Of a DNA stretch of 64,000 bases, positions 22,377-34,779 are shown piece after piece. Source of the DNA: Notospermus geniculatus (Eukaryota > Nemertea > Pilidiophora > Heteronemertea > Lineidae); contig NMRB01000004.1 in NCBI GenBank assembly GCA_002633025.1, positions 454,916-518,915 on the forward strand, in the 5' to 3' direction. The number at the start of each line of letters is the position of its first letter. The stretch's first letter is position 1. The notes beneath the pieces were generated by a model. The model did not search any database and had not been told where the DNA came from. It was given only the letters and a program-made list of their open reading frames with translations. The position numbers and the translations under genes were made by a program.

Positions 22377-22498
22377 TAGGGAGGTTTCGCAAGCGCCCGG
22401 TTAGGCCCTACGACGACGTTTATCTATTGTGTGGGTATACCCAAACAATAGATAAACGTCGTCGTATGGCCTAACCGGGCGCTTGCGAAACCTCACTA
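22377..22498. mobile_element. MITE of the GGGAGGTTTCGCAAGCGCCC family
   Basis: Second copy of the 12.45-kb family, TA at both ends, inside duplication copy 1 and absent from the matching site in copy 2. Confidence 0.88.
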
Positions 22499-23391
22499 AT
22501 GTATTAGAAGATGCTCCAAACGAAATCTTCACATTTCTAGCTACCGTTCATTGAGTACTTTTAGGCAGCTCAAAGTTCGTGGCATTTATATAGTTCAGTC
22601 AAAGGCAACAGATTTGTCTTCGACACAAAAAAGCGCCAATATTTCTTGCTGAAAAGGGAAACAAGCTTCCCGCTAAGTTCCGCACTTCTAGAATTTTTGC
22701 GTTTTCAGCGATACAGATTAAAGCAAGGTGTACACAGGCGATTAACGCTCACCATGGCACAGCGTTTATTGAAATGGCACAACCACAACTTCGCAGTGTA
22801 CGCCTGACAGCACAGCCATATTCGAAGGGTGGTTTTTCCAAACATCTACCGACACACGGTATTAGAATCACCAAGAATGAATTTTTCGGCTATGATGCAA
22901 ATTTAGCATGCTTCTCACGGTTGTGACAACGTGAAGCAGTTTTTTAACCGGCAGGAAAAAGAGACGCCGAATCACATATTTTTGTCGTTTTGGATATGGC
23001 TAGTTCTCTCCATACTAATGTAAGGTACAAGTTGGCAGGGCACCTGAATACGTCTCCAGCTCAGGAGACAGAGGAAGCGAAACTCTTCCCTTGAGCTAAA
23101 AAAAGGAGCCGTAACAGTTGGTCAAAGTACATGTATAGGCCTAACGGTTACACACTTTGACCAACCGTTGTGATTTTTTTTTCAGCGTAGGATCTGTTTC
23201 CTCGATGGCCGCTCACGAGGCAGTAATAGGCACATTCACATTCCTGTAGGGGTTAGGCATACATGTACATGTAGGTTAGGCAAAAGAGGAATGGCGACTC
23301 GATTTATTTCTGATGTCTGTTTCGCCCACAAAATTAACGAGTACAGGTCACTGACACTACCGTCGACATCCCTGGGAAAATGACCGTACGG

Positions 23392-23675
23392 NNNNNNNNN
23401 NNNNNNNNNNNNNNNNNNNNNNNNNNNNNNNNNNNNNNNNNNNNNNNNNNNNNNNNNNNNNNNNNNNNNNNNNNNNNNNNNNNNNNNNNNNNNNNNNNNN
23501 NNNNNNNNNNNNNNNNNNNNNNNNNNNNNNNNNNNNNNNNNNNNNNNNNNNNNNNNNNNNNNNNNNNNNNNNNNNNNNNNNNNNNNNNNNNNNNNNNNNN
23601 NNNNNNNNNNNNNNNNNNNNNNNNNNNNNNNNNNNNNNNNNNNNNNNNNNNNNNNNNNNNNNNNNNNNNNNNNNN
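23392..23675. other. Assembly gap (N)
   Basis: A run of 284 N at the boundary between the two copies of the 2-kb duplication; repeat-induced assembly failure is the obvious cause. Confidence 0.99.
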
Positions 23676-25708
23676 TCTTTAAAGGGCGGCGCACACGAGC
23701 GACTAAATCTGGGCGACCGCCGACGAGACTGGTGGTGCGACTAGACATCAGCCAATCAGAAGCGCCAAATCTTGTCGCTTTGGCGGTCGGAAGCCAAGTC
23801 GGCCGACAAATCGGTCAAAATAGTCGCTCGTGTGCGCCGCCCTTTAGGTCGTACGCTCGTACGTTCACGAAAGCTACACTAGCCGTCGATTCGTTATGTG
23901 AGTCAAATACGAGTTGGAAAAACTGTTGTGAGCAACAGTTGGATAATGAAAACAAACTGTTATGGTCACATTTGAACATTAGTCAGATTATTCCAAATGG
24001 AAGCATGCCACTTTCACGTGACTTTCTCAACTCCTGTTTGCACAAAACTACGAATCGACGGCTAGGGTACGTATAGCTCTCATGAACGTTTGACTTTAAG
24101 GTAGTACTATGGTATTAAAGAAATCTATTTCTAACAGCTAACGGCCAATAATCTGTTGTTGCCGTCAAGTCCTTGTATTGGGTTTCAAAGCGACTAATCC
24201 GTTCGTTGAAAGGCTTTCAGATGAGCCTTTCCTTGAGACGCATCACTGAAAAAGACCATCGCCAACGGCTACTTCGATTAAGAAGCTCTCATCGAGTGAG
24301 GTCACAATAACAACGATGTTTCTAGCTGATGTTAGTAATTATCCTGTAAACATCCCTGATAGGTAAATGCAATAGCCATGACAGAAGGTATGGAAACATC
24401 AACAGCCATTAGCCGTACACATCCGTCCACCAGAGTATTTGCCTAATTTTCATCGTTTCAGCAACGTGATCTTGGTTCGTTAGGCGCTGGTGTTGGCTAC
24501 CACATTATTAGCTGAATATCATATCGATTCGTCAAGGATAGCTATCCTTAAAGCGAATCGAAAGCGGAATTTGTTTACATTTGGCTGGTGTTTGTCAACA
24601 CAAAATTCAGCCAATCAAAATGCACGAAAATTTCTTTGTTGACATTCTGGAGAAGTTTGTTTACATTTTTTCCTGAAAATTCGTCCCCTTTCAAATTATA
24701 TTTCTAAATCAAATTTTTTCACTATCGATTCGCTTTAAGTCAACTAACAAATGGCGTTGCTGACAACAATGTATAAGATGCTCCAAACGAAATCTTCACA
24801 TTTCTAGATAGTACCGTTCATTGAGTACTTTTAGGCAGCTCAAAGTTCGTGGCATTTAGTAGACTACAGAATTGCAGGCAACAGATTTGTCTTCGACAGA
24901 AAAAAGCGCCAATATTTCTTGCTGAAAAGGGAAACAAGCTTCCCGCTAAGTTCCGCACTTCTAGATTTTTTTGCGGTTGCAGCGATACAGATTAAAGCAA
25001 GGTGTACACAGGCGATTAACGCTCACCATGGCACAGCGTTTATTGAAATGGCACAACCACAACTTCGCAGTGTACGCATGACAGCACAGCCATATTCTAA
25101 GGGTGGTGTTTCCAAACATCTACCGACACACGGTATTAGAGTCATCAGTCACCAAGAATGAATTTTTCGGCTATGATGCAAATTTAACATGCTTCTTACG
25201 GTTCTGACAACGTGAAGCAGTTTTTTTAACCGGCAGGAAAAAGAGACGCCGAATCGCATATTTTTGTCGTTTTGGATATGGCTAGTTCTCTCCATACTAA
25301 TGTAAGGTACAAGTTGGCAGGGCACCTGAATACGTCTCCAGCTCAGGAGACAGAGGAAGTGAAACTCTTCCCTTGAGCTAAAAAAAGGAGCCGTAACAGT
25401 TGCTCAAAGTACTAGTATAACGGTTATTACTTTGACCAACCGTTGTGATTTTTTTTCAGCGTAGGATCTCTTTCCTCGCTGGCCGCTCACCAGGCAGTAT
25501 AGGCACATTCACATTCTTGTCAGCGCTGGCCAGAGGGATTTAAAAACACCAAATTATTTGTAGGGGTTAGGCATACATTGTACATGTAGGCTAGGCAAAA
25601 GAGGAATGGTGATTCGATTTATTTCTCTCATGTCTGTTTCGCCCACGAAATTAATGTGTACAGGTCTCTGTCACTACCGTCGATATCCCTGGGAAAATGA
25701 CCGTATGG
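23676..25708. repeat. Segmental duplication, copy 2
   Basis: Starts directly after the gap and ends CCTGGGAAAATGACCGTATGG. Relative to copy 1 it has small indels, lacks the 22377-22498 MITE, and has its own TTAA-flanked insertion at about 24548-24740. It may be a true tandem duplication or two haplotypes placed in series. Confidence 0.9.
24548..24740. mobile_element. TTAA-flanked element unique to duplication copy 2
   Basis: TTAAAGCGAATCG to CGATTCGCTTTAA, about 190 bp, with internal CAGCCAATCA. Copy 1 has TCAAGTCAACT at the matching position with no insert. Confidence 0.8.
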
Positions 25709-25806
25709 TATAATTACTCATTTGTTTTGTAACATAATGGATAATGATAAAAGTAAACTAACTACAACTGTGTCTGATGCTGCACACCACATCCTTAGCA
25801 ACAAGA

Positions 25807-26266
25807 CTATAGCTGTGGTTACACTACATAAATCCCCGTGCTTTCCCCGGGGATTTTGCGGTTACACCTATAAATCGCCGAGTCTAAATAGACCCGTGTC
25901 TGAAATCCCCGTGCTTATTAGCCCCAGCGAGCTCGAAGGGGCAACGCCGGGGCTATTTAGACACGGGGATTTTGTAACCGCGAAATCCCCGTGTTTATTT
26001 GTAGTTCCAAACACCCGGCGACAGACGGCGATGCAAATCGATGAGTCATGCGCATGCGTATAGGATATTTCACGCCTTCAGTAGCCGCTCGATGACAGGG
26101 AGTTGCCTACATGCAGTGCCCCTATCACCGGGATACGGAACTTATTACCAATCGCACTTTTAGTAGTGTAACCGCTCGCCGTGTCAACGCCGTGTTTTTT
26201 CTGGTTCGGAAAACCCCAGTGTCTCAAAAAGCACGGGGATTTTGGATAGGTGTAACCACGGCTTAT
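25807..26266. mobile_element. 460-bp TIR element, AGCTGTGGTTACAC ends
   Basis: Terminal TATAGCTGTGGTTACAC and GTGTAACCACGGCTTA, with many internal AAATCCCCGTG direct and inverted subrepeats and a central palindrome. Shares CCCGGCGACAGA-GGCG with 55523-55790. Confidence 0.78.
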
Positions 26267-27122
26267 GTGTTACATGTACAATCACTTATTTGTTTCAACC
26301 TCAGGAAACTTTGGGTAATGGTAATGGTAAAGTTGCAAAAAGATGATAAAAGCGAAGCCGTCCACTAAAAGCTCCGGTAATCCAAGAATTTGCATCACGA
26401 CGTAGAAAAGTAATAATACCCATTGCGCTGCAATTAATTAAAAGTGCTCGCAATTTCTTCGGGTGACGTTATGACTTACCTCCCAAGAGGATTAACCCAA
26501 TCCGTGTTGATGGGGCACAATACTTCCGTAATTGATCGATTACTTCGTTGTGAACGCTATAAACTGACAATTAAGTGTTTCCATTTGCTCGCCTGGAGGA
26601 TTTTTAATCATTTTCCAGTTATGTTAGGTAATAATTTCATCCCACAGGCAAACTTCCTCGCCTAATTTGTAGGTTTTAATTGGTATACGAAAATATATGA
26701 GATCAGTAGGAGACACATAAACGCTGAACTCAGTGTATATATTCTCCTCTTGCCGGTCGTAATTAATGCCGAGGGGGAGATGAAAGTCTCAGGATGAAAA
26801 CCAACTGAAACCCGTCCTAAAACTTCTAATGCAAATTTCCGCTGTTTAATGGAATTCACGAGATTTTGATTAATTTTACAAGTTGTCGTGCAGTTCCTGA
26901 TAAACTTTAAAAATCTCCGTACCAAGCGAGCGGAGAACCAGTCCCAGAGGATATTACCTGTAACACAAAAGAATGGTTCATTTAGGAGGAAGGTGCAATT
27001 ATCTTCCCCCGGAACCCGTGTTACGTCAACCAGCGGTTGACGGGCGTGATAACTCAACGAACACCGAAAAACATGCTGGAGATTGCAGAGGTTAAGAAAA
27101 CATTATCAGATAAGTCGGGGAT

Positions 27123-27128
27123 TTTATT
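27123..27128 (-). promoter_or_regulatory. Possible polyadenylation signal of the receptor gene
   Basis: AATAAA on the minus strand about 245 bases beyond the receptor stop codon. It lies just before a palindromic MITE at 27148-27290, which would therefore be in the 3' UTR. Confidence 0.4.
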
Positions 27129-27147
27129 TTCACATTAAGTAAAGGAC

Positions 27148-27290
27148 CAGGGACCTTATTCACAAAGCTCCCGTAACTTTAAGGGTACGCAAATCCTTTG
27201 TCAGACTGTAGTGAACAATAGGTTGTCGGCAAAAGGACAATAGTTTGCGCACTCCCGTAACTTCCGGGAGCTTCGTGAATAAGGTCCCTG
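27148..27290. mobile_element. Foldback MITE, CAGGGACCTTATTCAC arms
   Basis: Arms CAGGGACCTTATTCACAAAG and inverse; possibly in the 3' UTR of the GPR83-like gene. A solo end resembling it occurs near 15200-15232. Confidence 0.8.
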
Positions 27291-27371
27291 TACATACAAT
27301 CTCAAGGAGATAGGACAGCGACAAGCTTCAGGAATCGACGGCACATAAACTCATGATGTTTCTTTTACCAA

Positions 27372-28940
27372 TTATGACAACTCCTCCGTCATAGTGTCCT
27401 GACCCACTCCATCATCGGATTCCGCATGACTGCCATTTCCGTTGACGCATGCGCTCTCCGACATGTCCGTAATCACAATCTTTATATCCGCCATTTCCAT
27501 CTTTAGAGCGTCGTTAACCTCGTCCAGATCGTACGCCTCGTCGTCGTCATCGTCACAGTTGCCGATAGAGTGCGCAGCAAGCTTTTGAATCTCCTGTTCG
27601 TGGTGTTTGAATCCATTCGCCAGGAAATGATCACAATGTGGCTTTGCTTTCTCCTCGGCAGGTTTGGATTTGAAAATCGGCAACATGTTCGCTAGATGAT
27701 GCAGATGATTGTATTTCCTCCGCTCACTTTGTGTTGGTCGTTTTTTCGCAGCTGCCGTTGGGCAGCGTCCATTCAACAAAGTGCTCGTCCGCACCTGCCG
27801 AAGTGACCTTGACCTAATTTGGTCGGATCGGACGAGTATACCGTCAATCTCGTATCCAGGATGTATCCGCCGCCGTTGGCGGACAAAACAACGAAACTTA
27901 TTGATAACCTCGGCCCTAAAGGCCTCGTTGAACCAACAATAAATAAAAGGGTTAACGCTCACACTTGACATTGCTATCCAGTAGCAGGTGAATACGGCTG
28001 TACCAGAGTGCAAGAATTTCTGACTCGCTGGCGGAGAAAACTGGATAATTAAATAATACACATTCAACGGGAGCCAACAAATGGCGAATACAAGTACAAC
28101 CGCGATGAGCATTTTGATTGTCTTCTTTTTTGACCTCATGTGCGATAGCTGTTGTTCCTCTGTGGCGTCCCCGAGATGGACTCTTGACCAAAGCCGCTGA
28201 GCTATTCGACCGTACGCCACCATTATCACGCTGAGGGGAATACAATATTGCGTTATAGTTGTCACAAGCTGGATGTATCTCTCCATATCCTTTGATGGAA
28301 ACAACTTCGTGCAACGACGTATTTTTATAATGTAAAAACTCATTGATTCCAGACCATACCACATGCCGAAAGGCACGGATAGAAGGGATGCTGTAAGCCA
28401 TATCATACCGATGACAATAAATGCGAACCTGGTGCTTATCCGAGGGCTGAGGGGATACATGATGACTTGGTGTCGGTCTAAGGCGATGCTTGTGAGTGTA
28501 AAAGTGAAGGCGTATACAGAAACGGTCTGCACGAAGTTAATGACATGGCACATCCCAGCACCGAAAGGCCAGTCATCAAGAATATACCTCCCAATGTTAA
28601 AAGGAATGTTTAAGAAGGTAATGAGGAGATCCGCTACTGCTAAGTTCGTTATGAACATGTTAGTCACAGTGTGCATCCTACGGTTCCGTACGATGACGTA
28701 CACAACTACAAGGTTACCAAATATAGACACCAAAACGATGGCACTGAACACGACAGCCAATGCCAAATTTTTCATCACATTTTCCCGCTGCATTCGACGG
28801 AAGAGATCCTCGAGGTCGGATTTGTTCGACGAGTTATACATCGTGGACACGTTCCGAATTTTCTCGATTCCTTCCGTGATGAGGCCGATACTGGTGTGAG
28901 ACAGCATCTCCTCCGTGGCGTTGAACATTTTCTGCGTCAT
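27372..28940 (-). CDS. GPR83-like class A (rhodopsin family) receptor
   Basis: A single uninterrupted frame of 522 residues with seven hydrophobic helices. The N-terminus (1-58) has possible N-glycosylation at N7, N30, N36 and N39. Helix 1 has GN at 75-76, helix 2 LAVAD (D104), helix 3 starts near C131 and ends DRHQVIM (155-161), and C210 in the second outer loop is the likely disulfide partner. Helix 6 has CWLP (288-291) and helix 7 NPFIYCWFNEAFR (330 onward). The DRHQVIM and NPFIYCWxNExFR stretches are typical of vertebrate GPR83, a peptide receptor related to NPY/tachykinin-type receptors. The intracellular tail is long (about 180 residues) with an acidic DDDDDEAYDLDE patch. It signals at the plasma membrane; the ligand cannot be deduced. 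Related neuropeptide receptor families are the alternative. Confidence 0.9.
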   Translation of the reverse strand: MTQKMFNATEEMLSHTSIGLITEGIEKIRNVSTMYNSSNKSDLEDLFRRMQRENVMKNLALAVVFSAIVLVSIFGNLVVVYVIVRNRRMHTVTNMFITNLAVADLLITFLNIPFNIGRYILDDWPFGAGMCHVINFVQTVSVYAFTFTLTSIALDRHQVIMYPLSPRISTRFAFIVIGMIWLTASLLSVPFGMWYGLESMSFYIIKIRRCTKLFPSKDMERYIQLVTTITQYCIPLSVIMVAYGRIAQRLWSRVHLGDATEEQQLSHMRSKKKTIKMLIAVVLVFAICWLPLNVYYLIIQFSPPASQKFLHSGTAVFTCYWIAMSSVSVNPFIYCWFNEAFRAEVINKFRCFVRQRRRIHPGYEIDGILVRSDQIRSRSLRQVRTSTLLNGRCPTAAAKKRPTQSERRKYNHLHHLANMLPIFKSKPAEEKAKPHCDHFLANGFKHHEQEIQKLAAHSIGNCDDDDDEAYDLDEVNDALKMEMADIKIVITDMSESACVNGNGSHAESDDGVGQDTMTEELS

Positions 28941-28974
28941 GTTGATAGGATTCTATGATGGAATATGGCGTGAC

Positions 28975-28980
28975 CTGGAA
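28975..28980 (-). promoter_or_regulatory. Splice acceptor in the receptor 5' UTR
   Basis: On the minus strand a pyrimidine-rich stretch ending CTTTCCAG lies 34 bases before the receptor start codon. This suggests a non-coding first exon upstream with the whole coding region in one later exon. Confidence 0.5.
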
Positions 28981-30086
28981 AGATGAACAGGGAAACAGTT
29001 GTAGCCGTGTGAATAAGACATGTGGAACGGCAGGTTCTCCTTGGCGTCATGTGAACTGATCGAATCGTGCAGACACCAACCAATCAGTCCTGACAATAAT
29101 GATAATAAATAATTCGAGCTTGGAGCCTTACCCTGCGGACAATCTTTGAGAGCTTCATATGGTTACCCCACTCCCGAGCCTTTCTTGGAGACGATGACAA
29201 CAACAGATATCTAGCAGCCCTTAAATTCATTTACCGGTACATGTTTAGAAAAGATTCGAACTATCAAAAACAGACAAGCTGATTAAGATGGATAAGGATG
29301 TCTGAAACGGTCTCTGCTGTCACATCTCCCACTCGACACTATTCAAGCAGAACCCATTAAAAACACTTTTATTTCCTTGGATTCGTGCTTTCTATCATCC
29401 CAATGGCTCGTTAATACGAAACTTAGCAATTTCCGAAATACGTTTGTGCTGAGAACAACCAACCACCCGCTACAAAAAACGATGAGAAGAAAAAATGGAC
29501 GAGAAACAGTCACGTCTGGGCAGCTAATGAGGACATTTTGAGGGAACCTATACAGTGAAATAATACAGTCAGTACGATCAATATCACGTTCTTTACATGA
29601 TAACAACAACAACAACGCCCGCGACGACGGAAAAAGAGGAATACTCGGCGGAACGGAGGACAATATACAATGTAGTTTCATATAACGAGAAAAAAGAAGA
29701 AAATAACAAGGAAAAACAACTATTTTTCTCGCAGCTCCATAACGCCAGATATGATTTGCGGGCCAATCAATGTCGTTGGAACATTTTGTCCGCTCCACCA
29801 CTTAGCGTTACGTCTGTTATTTTCTGCAGATGCCTACGTCATCACCAAATAATTAGGACACTGGCAGCGGCACAGGGATCGTTAGAACTAATAACCCATC
29901 AGCGCCTCCTGTGCACGCCACTTCCAATTCTCTTTTCTCAAAGTGTCAATGCTCGACGAAAAGCGGTGACGACGAAGGGAGCGAGCGCTAAGAAACTCTG
30001 ACATTCTCAGGATGCACCACAATATATGTGACATGATGTAATTCCCACTAATACACCGCAGTATCCCAGGCTTATAAAGGCCCACA

Positions 30087-30597
30087 AGCTTATCCAAACT
30101 ATCAGACACACTGATAATGATAGTATAAGACGGACACACTTCCTAAGCCGTGCATCATTGCGAAGCAAAAACCACTCTGGCACGAAATAATCTTCAGTGC
30201 CTTCGTTGAAGAAGTGTATCATCATGGAAAAGCTAAAAAAATCATTTTTTCTGGCATTTCCAGTCTAAGACCCTGGTTATATCCCCCCATTCTAAGATGT
30301 AAATGGTTCCCCTTTGATCTTTCTTTGGCTCCTTGAGAACATCCCCGGTAACTCAATACACAATCGCTTTAAATCCCAGGGAGGATGAATGGTGGGTAAG
30401 GTGGTTGAGGGACATTGGGGAAGGCATGCGGTCATATTAGGGGAAGATCATGGTCGATTATGTGGCCGCAGGGCGACACGACATGCCTTGACACTGGAAA
30501 CCCGAGGTGATAGTAATGAAGACAGAATTGACGTCAGTACCAACTTCTCCAGTACCAACGCTGTTCAACAGCGATTTGTGGCACTCGGCTAAATTAG
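30087..30597. repeat. Local direct duplication, unit 1
   Basis: Starts AGCTTATCCAAACTATCAG and ends GTGGCACTCGGCTAAATTAG. It is almost identical to 30698-31423 apart from about 216 bp absent here. No credible coding frame. Confidence 0.88.
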
Positions 30598-30697
30598 GCT
30601 TCTTAACTAGAGGCCTGACGGCCTGGGAGCTTCGCTGGGGGTGACTGAATATGGTCCAAGTACATGAAGTAGTTGGCAAGAATATACTATATAACAT

Positions 30698-31423
30698 AGC
30701 TTATCCAAACTATCAGACACACTGATAATGATAGTATAAGACGGACACACTTCCTAAGCCGTGCATCATTGCGAAGCAAAAACCACTCTCACAAAATAAT
30801 CTTCAGTGCCTTCGTTGAAGAAGTGTATCATGGAAGAGCTAAAAAAAATTCCTTTTTTCTGGCATTTCCAGTCTAAGACCCTGGTTATATCCCCGCATTC
30901 TAAGATGTAAATGGTTCCCCTTTGATCTTTCTTTGGCTCCTTGAGAACATCCCCGGTAACTCAATACACAATCGCTTTAAATCCCAGGGAGGATGAATGG
31001 TGGGTAAGCTGGTTGAGGGACACTGGGGAAGGCATGCGGTCACATTAGGGGAAGATCACTGTCGATTATGTGGCCGCAGGGAGACACGACATGCCTTGAC
31101 ACTGGAAACCCGAGGTGATAGTAATGAAGACAGAATGAGGAGGTAGCCTAATTTTTTCTACCATTTGATGGCGCTGCGACCGTATCCACTTTTCAACTGT
31201 GACGTTGTACAGAACGTCAACGTCACACTGCCGTGACGTTGTGGCTTCATGCTCGCACCGCACATTGCCACGGAGATGACGTCCTGAAGACAATGAAAAG
31301 GCCTGATTTGGTCGCAGCGACATCTTTCCGTGGAGAAGTGGCGACCCCCTCATTGACGTCAGTACCAACTTCCCCCAGTACCAACGCTGTTCAACAGCGA
31401 TTTGTGGCACTCGGCTAAATTAG
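30698..31423. repeat. Local direct duplication, unit 2
   Basis: Matches unit 1 on both sides of an extra segment at about 31137-31352. That segment contains inverted stretches around ACGTCAACGTCACACTG and is either an insertion here or a deletion in unit 1. Confidence 0.88.
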
Positions 31424-33246
31424 CGCCTTCTGTTTGTGAAAATGTGAGAGCAAGAACGATTGTTACACGATTCCTAACCCAAAAATATACCATTTTTATC
31501 GGTACACCAGCAAATTATTTAAAATCCTTGACGATGTTGGGGAAATATGAACCATTGTAACCGAATACCTGACAAACAATCTGGTTGTGATCTCGCATCT
31601 TCCTGGAGAAGACAAAACTTTTAAGAAAACCCAATAACGCAAGCTTGTTTGATGTTTCTGCCTGACTTTTCACGAATCACATTACTATTATTATACCATT
31701 ACCCCATCGTTATCTTATCCTTGGCTTGTTTCATTTTGATGCCAAAGAAAATTTTGATATCACTTTGAAGTCAACGCAGCGGATAAAACGTGGCAGAGAA
31801 TATACACACTATTTATATTGTATGCCCGCAGAGGGCAGAATCAAGGGTTTCGGGGGCACTCTTTTTGTCAAAGCACATCGCATGTCAGATACGGGCGTCG
31901 GAGATTGACTAACAGTATGAGGTACTCAGTTTCTGACCAACGTCTTTGGGCACTCTCATCCGCCATACAGCATCCCACAGGACATCGTGCCCTGCATTGT
32001 CGAAGTAGCGGCAACTTCTGTAAACTTTCAGACTTCTTATTCTGCTCTTTGCCTTTTGCTGTAAGACAGTAATTAATCTACAGTGTCCCCTGTGTCGTTC
32101 TCATTCGTCCCTTTTTCCTTTTGTTGATTACGTATGAAAATGTGACTTCTGTCTGCACGATACCCTCACCGGATAATTTGTGAACCCGACTTCAATCTCA
32201 TGAGTTCGGTACCCTGTAGCGTGACAAATTGAATTTTTCCAGACAGATTTACAGGAACGAAATCGTCATGGAGGAACGGTTATCCTTGTTACAATTCAAT
32301 TTCTGTTTCCATGTGATTATATATCATGTCTCATGCGATCTTCTTCGTCTCTATTCACGGTTGCCTTCACAGCAGACAAAACGGATCCCCCCAGGAATGA
32401 CTGGCTAAAAATTGAAGAAATTGGTTCTGTCAGCGAATCTGGATTGGAGCTGATTTGGCACACCCGACGGTGGTGACAGCGTTACACGAGGAATGATTTG
32501 CCGACAAGTGGGGACAATTTTCTGAGTCTTTGATGTGTATTGCCATTTCTGACGATTTACAATGATGTTTACTCGGTCATTACGCAAAGGCCCAACAGGA
32601 CTGCGACGCATCCTGGACACACGTGGTGTTCGGACTCATCGCCATATTCAGACCCACATAGGAGGTTAGCTATTGGACTGACGAAAACCGACGGGAATTC
32701 GCATGCTGTGATGCGAAATGATGAAGATTATCATACACATGCGCACACTGTCGTCAAAACGACATCGTCGGATATTAGCGATAGCGTTTGTGTTATCGTT
32801 AAACGGACCGATATCATAAATTCTCGAATCTTTAAACGCTCTTTGTCGTTGAAATGGCCAGATAGATTACCAAATAGAAAGCTCTCTCGAAATCCTCTCA
32901 AGAAGGAATACAGGATTCTTAACCTTGAAAAGCTCTTCAAACTAAAATAACGAAAGAGACAAGATCTTAACTTGAATCCATCTGGGAGATTTACTTAAAA
33001 GGGATTTACGAGAAAGCCCTTTCCTTCCTGTAACGGAGAATAAGAATCCTCAGCACTTTGAAATCCATTAAGCATTGATATTAGAGCAAAATTGTATATT
33101 TTTTTGGTAAATTTAAAATTGATTTTCCGATGCACCCTTTCAATCGGCATATCCATCAGCAGTTGCCGAAGAAAGGTTACATGACTTCCTTTGTCTCCCG
33201 GCATGATGCATCAGGAAGAACATCCCCTTCCAACCAAGGTTATCCC
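31424..33246. other. No gene seen
   Basis: Includes an open frame at 32540-32950 (136 codons) without protein-like composition, splice context or recognisable motif. No HELQ helicase exon could be read here. Confidence 0.5.
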
Positions 33247-34296
33247 TCAGGATACGTCACCGACAAGGCGGGTCTTTATTTACAGTCAGCATCCAATAAC
33301 GGACTTTTCAGTAAAATGTCGATGAAAATGATTTAAGTGTGGTGCTTGGAAATTTCCTTCGCATCTGAATTTAGAAAATGGTGTATTGTTTATTAGATCT
33401 GAATTGCTTCGGTATCCGTAACATCCACAAGGTGAAGCGCTATAGTGCAAAGTTTTTGTATGCTTCCAACTACACTGATGCTTCGATATAATATAAATGT
33501 TGGCGGGGCTAGAGCCCAACATTAAGCCAAGTCTCCGTGACCTACAACTGCGATTTTGATGCATGCACAATACATGTAAATGTGCATGTAAATTACTGCA
33601 CACACCGCGCCGCTTCACTGCAGGTAATCGTAAAAAAATGTGTTGTTTTAGGCTACCTACGCGCTTTTCAGACGAAATAAAGCTCGTCTTTGATAACTTC
33701 TATCAACAGAGAGGATAAGGGATGGTTTCAGAGCGTGTAATTTACTTTGAGTTGTATCAAACAACATAATACTTCACTGACAGTGCAGAAAACTTCCTAA
33801 GAAGTTGCAAAATAAAGTTACGAAGTTGCAAAAGTGCATACAACGATAGAGTTGAGTGAATCCTTACTTTTATGCACAAAGACAGGAAAAGTTTGAATTT
33901 CGGTTTGTAGTTATCAAATAGCTCGTTTGTTGTACCTTAATACTGTAAGGCACTTTCTTGGTGGTAAAACGTCTACCGCATTTTTTACGCTAGGGTGTTC
34001 AGATTGCCGCGAAATGCTCAAAGCCTCCACACAGTTTGAAAAAAAGTATCAAACCTTATCCATGCACTTTTTAAAAAAGGTCCTCAAACAGGAGAACAAT
34101 AGCCCTGAGGAACTCCTTTACGTTGAGGAGCATTCTATATTACGGGCCTAAAGCAAGGTTCATTGGCACACGGAATTGGTCCGGTTCAGGTCCGTAAAAA
34201 ATATATCAAATGGACTTTAGCGTTGTCGTGTCCGGAAAACTTGGGGCAAACGGACTGGAAACGGATCGGATCCGTGCGCCAATGAAACTTGCTTTA
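33247..34296. repeat. 1.05-kb direct duplication, unit 1
   Basis: Starts TCAGGATACGTCACCGACAA and ends exactly with the right end of a TAAAGCAAGGTTCATTGG MITE. Nearly identical to 34780-35829. Contains several ORF fragments but none that is protein-like. Confidence 0.9.
34149..34296. mobile_element. MITE, TAAAGCAAGGTTCATTGGCA family, copy 1
   Basis: Arms of about 55 bp, TAAAGCAAGGTTCATTGGCA and inverse, AT-rich centre. Confidence 0.88.
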
Positions 34297-34779
34297 GTGT
34301 CATAAGTCTCCGGAAATCTAATGGTATTATCACCGTCCAGTAAATCTGCATTTCCGGAAACTTTGCTTCAGGCACTTTTCTGTAAATCTACTACATGTAT
34401 AGGGGCCTAATATTTTTTTAACAGAAGCAATACCGTCAGACCTCGATCAACGCGAGGGGAAGGTGAAACGGCCGAACACTCCATATTCACTCTTACACGA
34501 TCGATTTTTTTCTGTTTCCAACAGGGTAGAAAAAGTTATGAAAATGTCGCATTAATCTACCTTCCTGTCAATTCCTTTTACCTCTTACGTTTATTAGAGT
34601 GTAGAGTAAAACGTGAGTGAGTTTGTAAAACCAACTTATGCGCCGTGCATGGATGCACCAATGGACGTTTGATTCAATTCAAAGTCAATAGGTATGTATC
34701 AAAACTGAACGTACGAAAACGAAAAATGAACCTATGATTAAGTTGAACATGTAACACTGAATGTGATTGGTCGCCCGCG

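Larger units (their letters stand above)
21458..23391. repeat. Segmental duplication, copy 1
   Basis: Nearly identical to 23676-25708 over its whole length, same orientation, with the assembly gap at the junction. It begins with a GGGCGGCGCACACGAGCGAC foldback element and ends CCTGGGAAAATGACCGTACGG. It carries a GGGAGGTTTCGCAAGCGCCC MITE (22377-22498) that copy 2 lacks. The only long open frame (21367-21858) crosses two foldback elements and is not credible coding sequence. Confidence 0.9.

Noticed and set aside
28363-28899. 178-codon plus-strand frame
   Set aside because: It is the antisense shadow of the GPR83-like receptor helices.
32540-32950. 136-codon open frame
   Set aside because: Composition is random, with no domain, signal or splice context.
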